Shown piece after piece: positions 1 to 9,961 of a stretch of DNA of 64,000 bases. The position numbers and the translations under genes are program-made. Position 1 is the stretch's first letter, and every line of letters starts with the position of its first letter. The notes beneath the pieces were generated by a model. It was not told where the DNA came from and did not search any database. It worked only from the letters and a program-made list of their open reading frames with translations. The stretch covers positions 29,431,345-29,495,344 of the forward strand of contig OX467089.1 of the NCBI GenBank assembly GCA_950106755.1, written 5' to 3'. Origin of the DNA: Climacium dendroides. Its lineage: Eukaryota > Streptophyta > Bryopsida > Hypnales > Climaciaceae.

Positions 1-2644
1 AACCGAAGGAGTGGGCAGAGATTGAAAAAGGCAATTTCTACATCATCAATGGGCAGCACAGCGTCGCCGCCAGTAAGTGGATGATGGATGACGCCAACAA
101 GGTGGACCGCACGGAAAGGGAACACTTCCGGAAATGGAAGTGCTTTGTGGTCTGGTCAAATGACGCAGAGAAGCTCAGGCTCATCTCCGCGTTCTACAAT
201 AGGACAAACCACTTCCAGGTTGCGCAGCCGTCGTGGGCAACGAATATCCTCGGAGCGCGGTCAGTGTGGGAGGCTATGGGGAAGCCAAGAAATCCTACAC
301 AGGCAGCGTCCGTCGGGACCAGCACGACTACAAGACGCACGGTTGAAGCAAGAAGAAACAGAGAGTCCTTTCAGGTATGTATGCATTTCAGCGCGGTTCA
401 CGCTGATGTGTTAAGTTTGGCTCAAGTCAACTAGCAATGCCAATTCAAATATCATTAAACCACCTTGTCTAATGAAAGTGTTGTGCACGATCCTCAGAAC
501 TTCGAGAAAGTCGTCTTCTTGCGGTTCTCGATGATTGACGTGAACAAGAACCTCCGAATCGCAAAGACAAAGTCCAAGGAGGAGAAGCTGAAGCTCACGA
601 ATGAGCTCAAGCTAATCACGGCCCCAGAGGAAGTGTACAAGCTCTGGAGCGAGGTTATCACTGCGGCCGCATTCGGAGAACTCATCAACCCAGATACGCG
701 AAGAAAGTTCAATGCAAGGGAAGGATGGAACCCAGATAACTGCCTTCTCAACCGAGAATTCTTCAAGCATTTGGGAAACCTGAGCTACGACGAATTGGCG
801 ACACTCGCCAAGCATATGCTGAACCAGACGGGAGTGAAACGCACCTTGCCTTATCCGAAGGTGACAGTGAAGGCCGCGTCATCTGTGCTACAGAGTTGCT
901 ATACCGCCAGGGAGTGGTCGGAGAGGCGGAAGCGCAAGCACTTGGTGAAGAAAGAGCTTCACCAAATTGATCCTGAGCTTGGACTTATGAATGCCAAGAA
1001 CGAAATCATCAAGGACAATTGGAAAGCATTCAAGATGTCACGAATGTTTTCCAAAGCCACGATGGACGTGCTCCTCGACCGACCTGGAGAGGCCTACTTC
1101 GGGAGAACAAAATCTGTCAGCCAAAAGAATAAGACTTGTGCGGAGCTCTCCCCACAAGCATTCGAATTTTTCAACGTATTTCTTCATCACAAGAATAAAT
1201 TCGAGAAACCTACGGCCAAGGGTTATTACCGCCCATACGTTGAAAGCACTAATAGTTTCATGGAGTGGCCAGCGAGAGCATGGGATCCAAACACGTCGAA
1301 GAGAATGGCGTTGGGCGTGATCGACTTCAGGACATTACCTGGAGTCGAGAATAAAGGGAGCTCCACTGTGGACAGCCCTTACTTCAAGGAAGTAATGATG
1401 TCACTCCGCAAGATGCACGACCCGGTACTTCAGAATGTTCCCTCCTGGCTCTTTATTTGCGGCGATGAGAAGGAACAGGCACAGGTCCTGCACTTCGTGG
1501 AGTCTGACCAGATTCTATCTTCCTTCTTATTGGACTACTCCACGTACAATGCGGGGAAGAATGACCGCCTCGGAGATATTTCGGCGTCGAATAAGCCACC
1601 GAAGGTGTTTCTGGTGTTTCTTCAGCATCCCAGCAACGCAATTGGAGTGGGTATTCCAGAGCAGTACGAATGTCCGGACTCCAATCGGTACGTGAAGGCA
1701 CGTGCCTACAATGAGCTCGAATACCGGCTCCACAGCTTGGAGTTGCGCATGGAGTTCTATTTGTGGCTCGTGAAGAGTTTCTACGCTCCAGGGGGTTGCA
1801 TCTTCTCCTGTTTTGCGGGAGGCAAACTTACATGCGCTGCAGTGGTATGTCCCTTAACTGCCGATCAATGTGACTAGCGCTGATTCGTTTCCTTCCTCTT
1901 CAATTTCATGGTTTGACGCACTCGTCAATTCAGCGCGAGTCGCGCTGAATTGTCACTGTCTACAATTGTATTCTAACCCTCTGCTTCTCTCCCTTGCAGA
2001 TGTCATCTGTAGACGTGTACGCTGTTGGATTCGCAATGGAATCCCCTGACTGGGAGAAAATCTGTTCGAAGGCCTACACATTGGATAAGGCAGATTTTCT
2101 CGACACTGGGTATCCCATCCAGAGTGGTGAAGGTCCCAGTTCCTCCTCCAAGCGGAAATTGAGATCAAGTCAGGAGTCTCCAGCCAGAAAGAAGGCGGCT
2201 CCAGTCTACGATGATGTAGAAGACATTTCCACCGATGAGGAGGAAGACGACATTATGGAGATGGATGATCATAATGTAGGCATTGAAGAGATGCCCACAC
2301 CAACGAGACGACATACCGACGTACCGGGGTCGTCTGCTTCATCCATGCTTCCGCCCTTATCGCAGACGCCGCGGACGCCCACTCCTTCTGGACAGCCACA
2401 GAAGAAGAGGAAGGCAGATCCCATCACCAGTGTCGTCCAGCAGCTGGCTGAAATTCAAAAGTCGACCGCAGAATCTCTGGCGGCTCTGCAAAAGCAGACG
2501 GAGAATTCACAGAAGCAGACGGAGCTAGCGTTGGCTCAAATGAGAGCGGACAATGCAAACGAGCGGCTGTTGAACATGGAGATGCACCAGCGGAACACGG
2601 ACTGGATGAAGGAAGAGTCCCGGAGGAACAGGGAGATCATATAG
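1..2644 (+). CDS. ParB-like/DNA-methyltransferase-like protein, left copy, 5' end outside window
   Basis: Three exons are supported: 1-374, 498-1844 and 2000-2644. Both introns (375-497 and 1845-1999) are phase 0 with GTATGT donors and CAG acceptors, and each contains the 19-bp palindrome. The first in-window residues hold the ParB-like signature NGQHSVAASKW. Exon 2 ends in a methyltransferase motif I-like stretch (PGG..FSCFAGG..TCAAV). Splicing joins this to MSSVDVYAVGF in exon 3, matching the strand and acidic loop that normally follow motif I. Exon 3 continues as a Ser-rich, acidic region and a Gln/Glu-rich probable coiled coil ending at TAG 2642. Exons 1-2 differ from the right copy at about a dozen residues; exon 3 is identical. 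The full gene is described at 30493-33857. Confidence 0.75.
388..406. repeat. 19-bp palindrome in intron 1 (left copy)
   Basis: TCAGCGCGG-T-TCACGCTGA lies 13 nt inside intron 1. The right copy has CGCG where this one has CACG in the second half-site, so this copy has one decayed position. Confidence 0.8.
1930..1948. repeat. 19-bp palindrome in intron 2 (left copy)
   Basis: TCAGCGCGAGTCGCGCTGA is a perfect 9+1+9 palindrome, extended by A/T to 21 bp, inside intron 2. A further half-site (AGCGCTGA) lies at about 1876-1883 in the same intron. Confidence 0.85.
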
Positions 2645-3001
2645 TTGTTGATGTCGAGGGTCGGAATCCAACCTCTTGTTGAGCTACAGCCCGCGACGCA
2701 GTCGCCTCCGCTGATGCTGCAAGGCCAACCCTCCAGTTCCAACATCAGCAATGCCTCAAGCCCGGTGCACTCGGACAATGCGCCTCCACCTCTTCCTGGT
2801 GCGGATCCTGTCTCGATGCCACTCCCGCCGGTAGAGGAAGCTCCAGAGGCCATTGAACGGAGTCGTGTCGACGTCGGTGAGGGAGACACCGCAATGGAGG
2901 GCATTGGCATTGCGCGCATCCTGCCAGTGGATGATTCCGGGCCTACGCAAGCAAGTTCTGACCAATCCACCGAGGAACCACGTGCAGGTTGTGCCCAATG
3001 A
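2645..3001 (+). CDS. Ser/Pro-rich ORF, in frame behind the ParB-methyltransferase stop
   Basis: The reading frame continues directly after TAG 2642-2644 for about 115 residues with no frameshift. First ATG is at 2651. The product is rich in Ser, Pro, Gln and acidic residues, with no recognisable domain. It is identical in the right copy. It may be a disordered C-terminal tail cut off by a nonsense mutation that predates the duplication, a readthrough extension, or a separate small ORF. The zero spacing and shared frame favour one of the first two. Confidence 0.4.
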   Translation: MLMSRVGIQPLVELQPATQSPPLMLQGQPSSSNISNASSPVHSDNAPPPLPGADPVSMPLPPVEEAPEAIERSRVDVGEGDTAMEGIGIARILPVDDSGPTQASSDQSTEEPRAGCAQ

Positions 3002-3025
3002 CCATTCAGTGTCCTGTGTGTAGTC

Positions 3026-3044
3026 TCAGCGCGACTCGCGTTGA
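3026..3044. repeat. 19-bp palindrome between genes (left copy)
   Basis: TCAGCGCGACTCGCGTTGA, one mismatch from perfect symmetry. It lies between the Ser/Pro-rich ORF and the phosphatase-like gene; nothing else is recognisable from 3045 to 3218. Confidence 0.8.
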
Positions 3045-3283
3045 ATTGTATTGTAGTCTTTGGGCTAGAGATTCAATTGTAGATACAACATGCCGACTAG
3101 AAGCAATTCAGGTGGTACAGAAAATGTAGGACTAGTTTTGTAAATTAAAACTCATTTCATGAAATTGTAATAAATGGATTTCTCACGAAAACTATTTTTC
3201 CTGATTCATGAATCGCAGGCCACCTGAATGTCGATTACTTGCCTGAGAAAGGCCCTCCTGTTGTCGCACATTCTCTTCTACCA

Positions 3284-4180
3284 ATGCCTTCACCACACCC
3301 GAACGTAGATGAGGCACAACCAATGGATGAGCAATCGGTACTTCCTAGACCTGCACTATTGGCAATGGAAAACCAAGATGAACCTTCAGGTTCTACGCGG
3401 AGGAAGGTAAAATGCGCCCTCTTGTTCTGATGGACTCATTACTCTTCTGCCTTCATTTTGAGCAATGATGCCTCCTAGAATTCGTGTCATTTGGCGTGAC
3501 TGGACACGATTGCTGCCGTTTGTTACCAGGGGTTTGATTTGCAGGGCTCTGATAAGGGATCCTCGGAGGGAGTCCATAGGTCATTGAGATCCGGGATGGC
3601 AGGGAAGTGGTTGAACGTCATCCTGGACCTCAATGGCATTCTATGTGTCACAGAAGATTGGAAGTCCAAGGGGTCAGGGAATGCGTACAACCAGAAGTCG
3701 GAGCCACACTCGGCCACAATCGGGGCCATTGTAGGACCCAAGGCTGTCTACGTCAGGCCCAACTGCTTCGCGTTCTTGAAGGAGTTAGGCAAGATAGCAT
3801 TCGTCTCAGTGTGGAGTTCCATGAAGAAGTCCACCACTAATGAGATCTGCGCTTATCTGTTCCGAGATGGAAGGTTGCCCTTCCAAATTCTCGGGCAGGA
3901 CGCATGCAAAACGTTGAAGCGCTGGGATGGAGCCGGCACGTGGATCCCCTATAAGGAACCGGGAACCGACAAAGCATTATTCCTCAAGAACCTAGACGTG
4001 CTTTTCGCCGACTCCCGAACCAACTTCACTCCTGACAATACAGTCGTAGTCGACGACAGCCGCCGGAAGCACATCATGAACAAACCGGAAAATGTTGTAG
4101 TCTTGGAGTCCTGGAGTAACAAGGGCAATGGAGACAAGGACACGTTCCTGCTCGGGGTTCTACTTCCTTGGTTTCAATAG
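3284..4180 (+). CDS. FCP1/NIF-like HAD phosphatase domain protein, left copy
   Basis: Two exons fit: 3284-3406 and 3545-4180, with a phase-0 intron (GTAAAA...TTTGCAG). The start is unresolved: 3284 is the first in-frame ATG, but the frame is open back to an acceptor-like CAG at 3218, so an upstream exon is possible. Exon 2 carries the HAD signatures in order: ILDLNGIL (aspartate nucleophile region), a VRPN...FLKEL helix, FVSVWSS (motif II serine), and TVVVDDS...VVVLESW (acidic metal-binding motif). This is the FCP1-homology pattern of protein serine phosphatases such as RNA polymerase II CTD phosphatases. DLNG replaces the usual DLDE/DLDG, so the second acidic residue of motif I is missing; activity is uncertain. 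Identical in the right copy. Confidence 0.7.
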
Positions 4181-4198
4181 TTGCACCGAAGCTAGGAC

Positions 4199-4330
4199 AT
4201 GGGACTCAAAGCGTTCAGGAAAGCGAAGAAGTGGAAAATCGGGCAAAAAATGTTGTGCGAGGAAAGGAATCGTCGAGAGTACGACGAGCTCATGAAGGTG
4301 GTTCGGGGGTCGCCTAGTGGCACTAGATAG
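4199..4330 (+). CDS. 43-aa basic ORF, left copy
   Basis: ATG 4199 to TAG 4328-4330 encodes a short Lys/Arg-rich peptide (MGLKAFRKAKKWK at the start, then an amphipathic charged stretch), starting 18 nt after the phosphatase-like stop. It is preserved unchanged in the right copy, but so is surrounding non-coding DNA, so conservation is not evidence of coding. It could be a small protein, part of an exon, or 3' UTR. Confidence 0.3.
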   Translation: MGLKAFRKAKKWKIGQKMLCEERNRREYDELMKVVRGSPSGTR

Positions 4331-4353
4331 CTGACCCACTAGAGGTATGCGAT

Positions 4354-4440
4354 TCAGCACGAGTGGAGCTGATGTGTAGTGTTTTGAAGCCTCGTTCAGT
4401 ACTTTTGGAGTCTCGTACATTTCAGCTCGAGTCGCGCTGA
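4354..4440. repeat. Two 19-bp palindromes in a putative intron (left copy)
   Basis: TCAGCACGAGTGGAGCTGA at 4354-4372 (imperfect) and TCAGCTCGAGTCGCGCTGA at 4422-4440. They follow a donor-like GTATGC at 4345 and precede the acceptor TTGTTGCAG at 4559-4567, so both probably lie in one intron of about 223 nt. Confidence 0.75.
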
Positions 4441-4567
4441 TTTGCAACTTCGCGGGCAATCACGGTTGTGGACTCTCCTGCCAATCTTGACTACGGAGAC
4501 CCCAAAATGATGTCCAATGTTGAAATTCCCTCGATTGCTATTCTAATTCAAGGTACGTTTGTTGCAG

Positions 4568-5206
4568 ATGGACAACACATCGAAGTACCTTGCAACAGAT
4601 GGACTCCCCTGTCAGGCATCTGCGGACTCCATCTTCGATTATGGACAGTACGTTATACTCAGTACTGGGAACTTCCTCTGCTCAGCTCCGACCGTCAATT
4701 CCACTATGGACTTCTCAAGGAGACCAATCGATGAGGGAGTGGTGGACAGTCCGCCGGAGAAGAAACCGCGCTTGTCAGTTTCATGCTCGCCGTCTCCTCT
4801 GTGCTCCAAAGATCTCCGGGCGTCATCAATGTCACCAACTGCCTCGGACAAGGGGACTCAGAGGAAGCTTTACGAGGACGCCAATTATCCAACCTCCGTA
4901 GCACAAAAGAAGTCCAAGGCCCCAATTCATCCGCTTTCGGAAACGCTTCCGATCCCTGCTGTTGGACCATCCATACCACGGCCACACATTCCGTCTGAAC
5001 GGGGGAGATTGAAGAAACCAAAACGCAGTGGATCATTCTGTACTGATGTCTCAATTCCAAGTTGGGACGCATGGGAAAGAAGGTCGTTGCAAGCACAAAG
5101 GGGGCAACACATTCGAGACTTTGGACATATCAACAAGGGGGGATACAGTCGGGGACCAGAAATTCGAAGGGCTCGGGAAAAGATGAAGAGTGCATCGTAT
5201 AGCTGA
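4568..5206 (+). CDS. Basic 212-aa protein of unknown function, left copy
   Basis: ATG 4568 follows directly on a splice-acceptor-like TTGTTGCAG, so this is an exon, either with the start codon at its edge or continuing from an upstream exon. I recognise no domain. The product is rich in Ser, Pro, Lys and Arg, with two nuclear-localisation-like clusters (PPEKKPR and KKPKR) and a basic C-terminus (REKMKSASYS). The composition suggests a disordered nuclear protein. It is the last gene before the hairpin-rich element end. The translation is identical in the right copy. Confidence 0.5.
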   Translation: MDNTSKYLATDGLPCQASADSIFDYGQYVILSTGNFLCSAPTVNSTMDFSRRPIDEGVVDSPPEKKPRLSVSCSPSPLCSKDLRASSMSPTASDKGTQRKLYEDANYPTSVAQKKSKAPIHPLSETLPIPAVGPSIPRPHIPSERGRLKKPKRSGSFCTDVSIPSWDAWERRSLQAQRGQHIRDFGHINKGGYSRGPEIRRAREKMKSASYS

Positions 5207-5620
5207 ATGAAGAAATTGAATGAACTCATCGACCTGGGGTGGACCTCCAATCCTGAAGATTGTTCAATAGTAGTGTTATTTTCGTAATGTAGATATCTTT
5301 GTATATGTAGGATAACTAAGTAGCATTCCACATGGGAAACGAACTAGGAAATGCTTCTGAAGACTGCATCTTGTATCTCATGTACAATTGTATGTAGAAG
5401 AGGTCCTAATTATGTACAAAAAGGCTCAACAATCCCTAAGTTTGCATAGAGAGTACAGAAATAATAAACCCTAAACCTTAGTAAGGCCTTGAGCCCGATT
5501 TTATCAATAGCAGAGAATAATGTAGGGGTTGTCGAAACTCGGAAGTTGTAGAGTCGAATATCAACTGTTTCCTTAGTAAATAATCGTTTTCATTGCACAT
5601 GGAACCGACTGAGTGCACAA

Positions 5621-5803
5621 CTGAGCTTGAAAGTGGAAATGGACAAAGCAAGAATTATATAGCTCAACTCACACCATGCTTGTCAAGTACACTCATACAC
5701 TACTCTTTAGACATTGTGGTGTGTGAGAGTACTTGATGAGTAGGGGTGTGAGTCGGATTATATGATATTTGCTTTCTCCCTTTCCACTTTTAAGATGTCT
5801 TAG
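5621..5803. repeat. Long hairpin 1 (left copy)
   Basis: Imperfect inverted repeat with arms of about 75 nt (CTGAGCTTGAAAGTGG at one side, CCACTTTTAAGATGTCTTAG at the other). Its central part, including ACATTGTGGTGTGTGAGAG, is shared with hairpin 2, so the two are related duplicates. Confidence 0.75.
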
Positions 5804-5818
5804 ACCCGACTATATGCA

Positions 5819-6004
5819 TAGTTGAGCCAATTCGTGGTAGAAGAGAAAGGAAACATTATATAACCTTTACTCTCAGCTATTCTTCGAATGTACACTCATA
5901 CATTGCTTTTTGGACATTGTGGTGTGTGAGAGTACATTCGAAGAGTAGCTGAGAGTTAAGGTTATATAATGTTTGCTTTCTTTTACCACGAATTGGCTCA
6001 ACTA
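5819..6004. repeat. Long hairpin 2 (left copy)
   Basis: Arms of about 82 nt, near 90 percent complementary by eye, ends TAGTTGAGCCAATTCGTGG and CCACGAATTGGCTCAACTA. The loop is about 20 nt. Size and pairing resemble a MITE or an inverted-repeat small-RNA precursor. Confidence 0.85.
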
Positions 6005-6663
6005 GGGGAACAATTGGTATTCGATTCTACAATTTTCGGGGCTTTGACAATCGTGGACCTCATAGTCATTATGGACAATACGTTGTCGTAGCCCGGATGT
6101 TGTAGAATTGAATAACAACTGTTGCCTCACCAAATAATCTTTTGCATTGCACTTTCTCCGGTGCAATGTCTGAGAATATTAGGTCGGGTAAGAGTTGGTA
6201 TTCAACTCTTCAATTTCCGGGCTTTGACATTCCCTACGTTTGTCTCTGCTGTTGATAAAGGCTGGCTCATAGCCTTCTGGTCACAAAGCCTTCATTTTGT
6301 GGACGCAATTGTCAATTTTACGAAAGTCCTAGTGTTGAGTCGTAGTGCTTCCTGAACCCTACGTTTTACATCATATGTATCTTATACAAGTGTAGTCTAC
6401 AATGGAAGTAGTAGTTTAGTACATGGATTGCTCTATGTTTATAGTGCATACATACAATACATGTATATTTGATGACTTCCTATAAATTATGAAGAAGTCA
6501 CAATTTTGACCTTCGATTTTGGAATTTGTACCTTCCGTATTCGCTTTTTGTTTCATTGCAATGCTTTCCTAGTAGTCATTGATCTACAAGTATATTAAAT
6601 TCATGGTTGAAAGTCTCTTCCGCAACTCCCATTTCACTGGAAAACTCTCATTTTAATGAATAT

Positions 6664-9600
6664 GATGTTACCAAAGGATTACTCATCAGCATCAGTACAT
6701 GTGGTGGAAGAATTCAGTGGAATGACGGAGGTAGATTTCAAGTTTCCTAAAGCTGTTGAAGAATTAGGCGAGTTGACATCCGAGAAGAAATCAGATGCGG
6801 AAAGAGGATCTACAGTCAGTCAAACGAAGGATCGTTCACTTGGAGAGGCCAGTGTTCCGCTAACATCAGATTGGATCAGACAATAGATTCTTGAAGGAAA
6901 TCTGTCTACAGTAAGCTTGAATGAGGATAAGACCAATGTTCCATGGAGTGATTTCCAAGTACAATCCGAGGAACTGGGACCAGAACGGATCAAGAATTTT
7001 ATCAATCCTTCTGATTATAAGAAGGTAGAGGTTGAACCAGGAAAATCATTTTTCCTAGGGAAATCTCTGAACAGAAATGAAAGGAGGAATTATGTCAGGT
7101 TGTTGAGGAAGTACAAGGATGTGTTTGCATGGATTCCAACGGATCTTACTGGGATTCCACCGGATCTAGGGCAACACCGGATTGACCTTGTTGATGGAGC
7201 GGTTCCAATCCGGCAACGTCAGTACAAACTGAATCTGAAGTACTCCCTCATGGTGAAAGAGGAAATAGACCGATTGTTGGAAGCCGGATTCATCTATCCG
7301 GTGAACAATTCAGAATGGGTTTCACCCATTGTGGTTGTTCCCAAGAAGGTAGGGGCAGATGGAAAGGTTAAGATCCGAGTCTGTCAAGACTTTCGAAAAC
7401 TGAATGCCTCCACGAAGAAGGATTATTTCCCCTTACCATTCACGGATATCATCCTCGACCAAGTTTCCGGTCAGGAATGTTATAGTTTCCTGGATGGATT
7501 TTCCGGATACAACCAAGTGTCCATCCGCTTAAAGGACCAGTTGAAGACTACCTTTACAATGGAGTGGGGGACCTTTGCATTCAACCGGATGCCGTTCGGA
7601 TTATGTAACGCACCCGAAACCTTCCAAAGATTGATGGTGGACATATTCCGTGACTTCCTCAGACATTTTTTGGAAGTTTTCATTGACGACTTTGTAGTAT
7701 TCAGTGATGAAGGTCAACACCTAGAGTACTTGGAGAGGACCTTCATCCGCTGCAAGGAAACCGGATTGAAGTTACATCCGGGTAAGTGTTTCATGGGGAT
7801 GAAATCTGGGATTTTGTTAGGACATGTTGTTAGCAAGAATGGACTGGAGGTTGATGTGGATAAAGTCAAGGCTATATTGACTTTAGTGGCTCCAACATGT
7901 GTTAAGGAAATCCGAGGATTTCTAGGATGTGTAGGTTACTATAGAAGATTCATAGAGGGGTATGCCAAACTGGCTATTCCTTTTACTGAACTTCTGAACA
8001 AAGAGACAGAGTTTGTCTAGACTAAGGAGAGACAGAAATCCTTTGAGGATTTGAAAAGCAAATTGGTAAAAGCTCCTATCCTCTCTCCACCGGATTGGAT
8101 CCGGAAATTTCATGTAACCATAGATGCATCCGGATGGTGTTTAGGGGCGATTCTTTGGCAGTATGAGGAAAAGAAAGAATGCCCTATCTATTATGCCAGT
8201 AGGCAAATGAGTCTAGCTGAAAGGAAGTATACCACAACTGAGAGGGAAGCACTTGCGGTAGTCTATGCTTGTAAGAAGTTCCGACATTACCTTTTAGGAT
8301 ACAAGATCATCTTCCACATGGATCATGATTCTTTGAAGTATCTAGTAAATAAACCGGATCTATCTGGTAGGATAGCTAGATGGATACTTCTACTGCAGGA
8401 GTTCAATTACGAGGTAGTAGTGAAGTTTGGCAAGGCAAATGCCAATGCTGATTTCCTCTCCAGGCAAAAAGGACCGGAAGCAGTAGAGGGAATTTCCGCA
8501 AACTTTCCGGATGAGTTTCTAGAGGAGGACGAGGAGGTCTTGCAGCCCGAATCTGCTTCTACACCAGAGGCTGTGGTATACCATCTCGAAGGAGGGGCTG
8601 AATCAGAGTACCAAGAGATTATCGACTATCTCATGGAGAATCGATATCCGAATGGTCTTTCCAGAGAAGAGAGGATCATCTTTCATCAAAAGGTGGCTCC
8701 TTATTCTTTGATCCATGGGGTGTTGTTCAAAATAGGACCAGATGAACAACTCAGAAGGTGTTTGGAGAAAAGGGAAAGGAAGCAAGTGATGAGTGCTCTA
8801 CATTCGGGATCCTCAGGTGGACACTTTGCAGCAATGACGACTATGAACCGAATCCGCACATCCGGATACTGGTGGCCTTCCATGATCCGAGATGTGAAGA
8901 CGTTTGTAGGGAGTTGTGATCAGTGCCAGAGGACGGGAGGTCCTCCATTCAAAAATCACTGGCCTCTAACTCCAATCATTCCGCTTGCTCCGTTTGAGAA
9001 GTGGGAAATTGATTTTATTGGGCCAATCAATCCGGCCAACATCCGGAAGAAGAGGTACATCATTCTAGCGACAAATTATGCGACCAAATGGGTGGAAGCA
9101 AGGGCGACTCGGAAGAATGATGCCTCTACTGCAGCCTCTTTCCTTTTTGAGGAAATTATGATGCGGTTTGGTCATCCGTTAGAATTGGTCAGTGATAGAG
9201 GAACTCATTTCCTCAATGATGTTATTGAAAAGATAACATCCACTTACCAAATCAAACACAAGAAAACGACACCTTACAATCCAAAGGCAAATGGTCTTAC
9301 TGAGAGAGCAAATGGGATTGTAGGGAAGAGTTTGAACAAGATGGTTTCCGCGCACAAGACGGATTGGGATCGGAAATTAGCTTCTGCAGTCCATGCCTAC
9401 AACACTTCAGATAAAACCACCACTGGTAAGAGTCCTTTCTTTTTGGTGTTTGGACAAACAGCATTGCACAAAATCGAGATGGAGATCGAGACATTGAGGG
9501 TCATGGCCTCCACAAGAGGAGATCAAGTTCCGGATCTGAGGTTCCGGCTACTAGCGATTGAGGATTTGGAGGAAACTCAAATCAATGCTCTGGAGCGTAC

Positions 9601-9910
9601 CATAGCTGTCCAACACAAGAGAAAAAAGGATTTCGATGCTAGGTTACCAAAAGATCATGGTGTGTTGGAAGGAGGACTAGTGTTACTATATGACAACCGT
9701 CATGAGGAGTTTCCGGGGAAACTCCATACAAGGTGGATGGGACCTTATCGGATAAGCCCAATCTTTCCCAATGGTTCACTCCAGCTTGAGGATCTACAAG
9801 GAGTATGGCTTGATACTCGGACCAATGAATCGAGGATCAAACGATACAATCTAGAGACATTTTCTGAATCAGATTCGGATCTGGATAGTTCTAATCCTGA
9901 CCAACCTTAG
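6664..9910 (+). pseudogene. Ty3/gypsy retrotransposon pol relic (RT, RNase H, integrase)
   Basis: The frame runs from the element junction to a TAG at 9908, interrupted by TAG at 6884-6886 and 8018-8020. Order is RT, RNase H, integrase, as in Ty3/gypsy. Visible motifs: RT LDGFSGYNQV and FIDDFVVFS; RNase H TIDASGWCLGA, TTEREALAVV and DHDSLKYLV; integrase HHCC zinc region (HSGSSGGHF...CDQCQ), then EIDFIGPI, SDRGTHF and the Glu of NGLTERANG. Gag, protease and the 5' LTR are absent because the copy is cut at 6663 by the 19.4-kb element. The 8018 TAG replaces the Trp usual before TKERQ. The residual coding quality suggests recent activity. Confidence 0.9.
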
Positions 9911-9961
9911 AATCCTAGAATTTAGTGTTCGCAGGGACGCTCACATTTGAAAATGGGGTGA

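Larger units (their letters stand above)
5483..6286. repeat. Compound foldback region with nested inverted repeats (left copy)
   Basis: The outer arms, about 5483-5575 and 6190-6286, are imperfect reverse complements of each other (near 75 percent by eye over about 87 nt). Between them lie two long hairpins (5621-5803 and 5819-6004), a third inverted pair at about 6008-6123, and a perfect short stem CATTGCAC/GTGCAATG near 6145-6170. The whole 0.8 kb could fold into a multi-hairpin structure. No convincing ORF lies in it. It sits 0.4 kb from the element end, so it may be a subterminal structural region, a nested foldback/MITE cluster, or a small-RNA source. The 377 bp from 6287 to 6663 hold nothing else I recognise apart from the terminal inverted repeat. 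Confidence 0.7.
1..6663 (-). mobile_element. Left inverted copy of the 19.4-kb element (partial)
   Basis: This segment is the reverse complement of 26474-33136, with x pairing to 33137-x. Matching stops after position 6663, where the right copy shows its terminal inverted repeat, so 6663 is read as an element end. The other end lies left of the window. Its genes are on the plus strand, opposite to the right copy. Reading frames from about 1435 inward have identical translations in both copies, while exons 1-2 of the ParB-like gene carry roughly twenty substitutions between 300 and 1250. It abuts a Ty3/gypsy pol fragment that starts mid-polyprotein, as expected if the element inserted into that retrotransposon. 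Confidence 0.75.
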
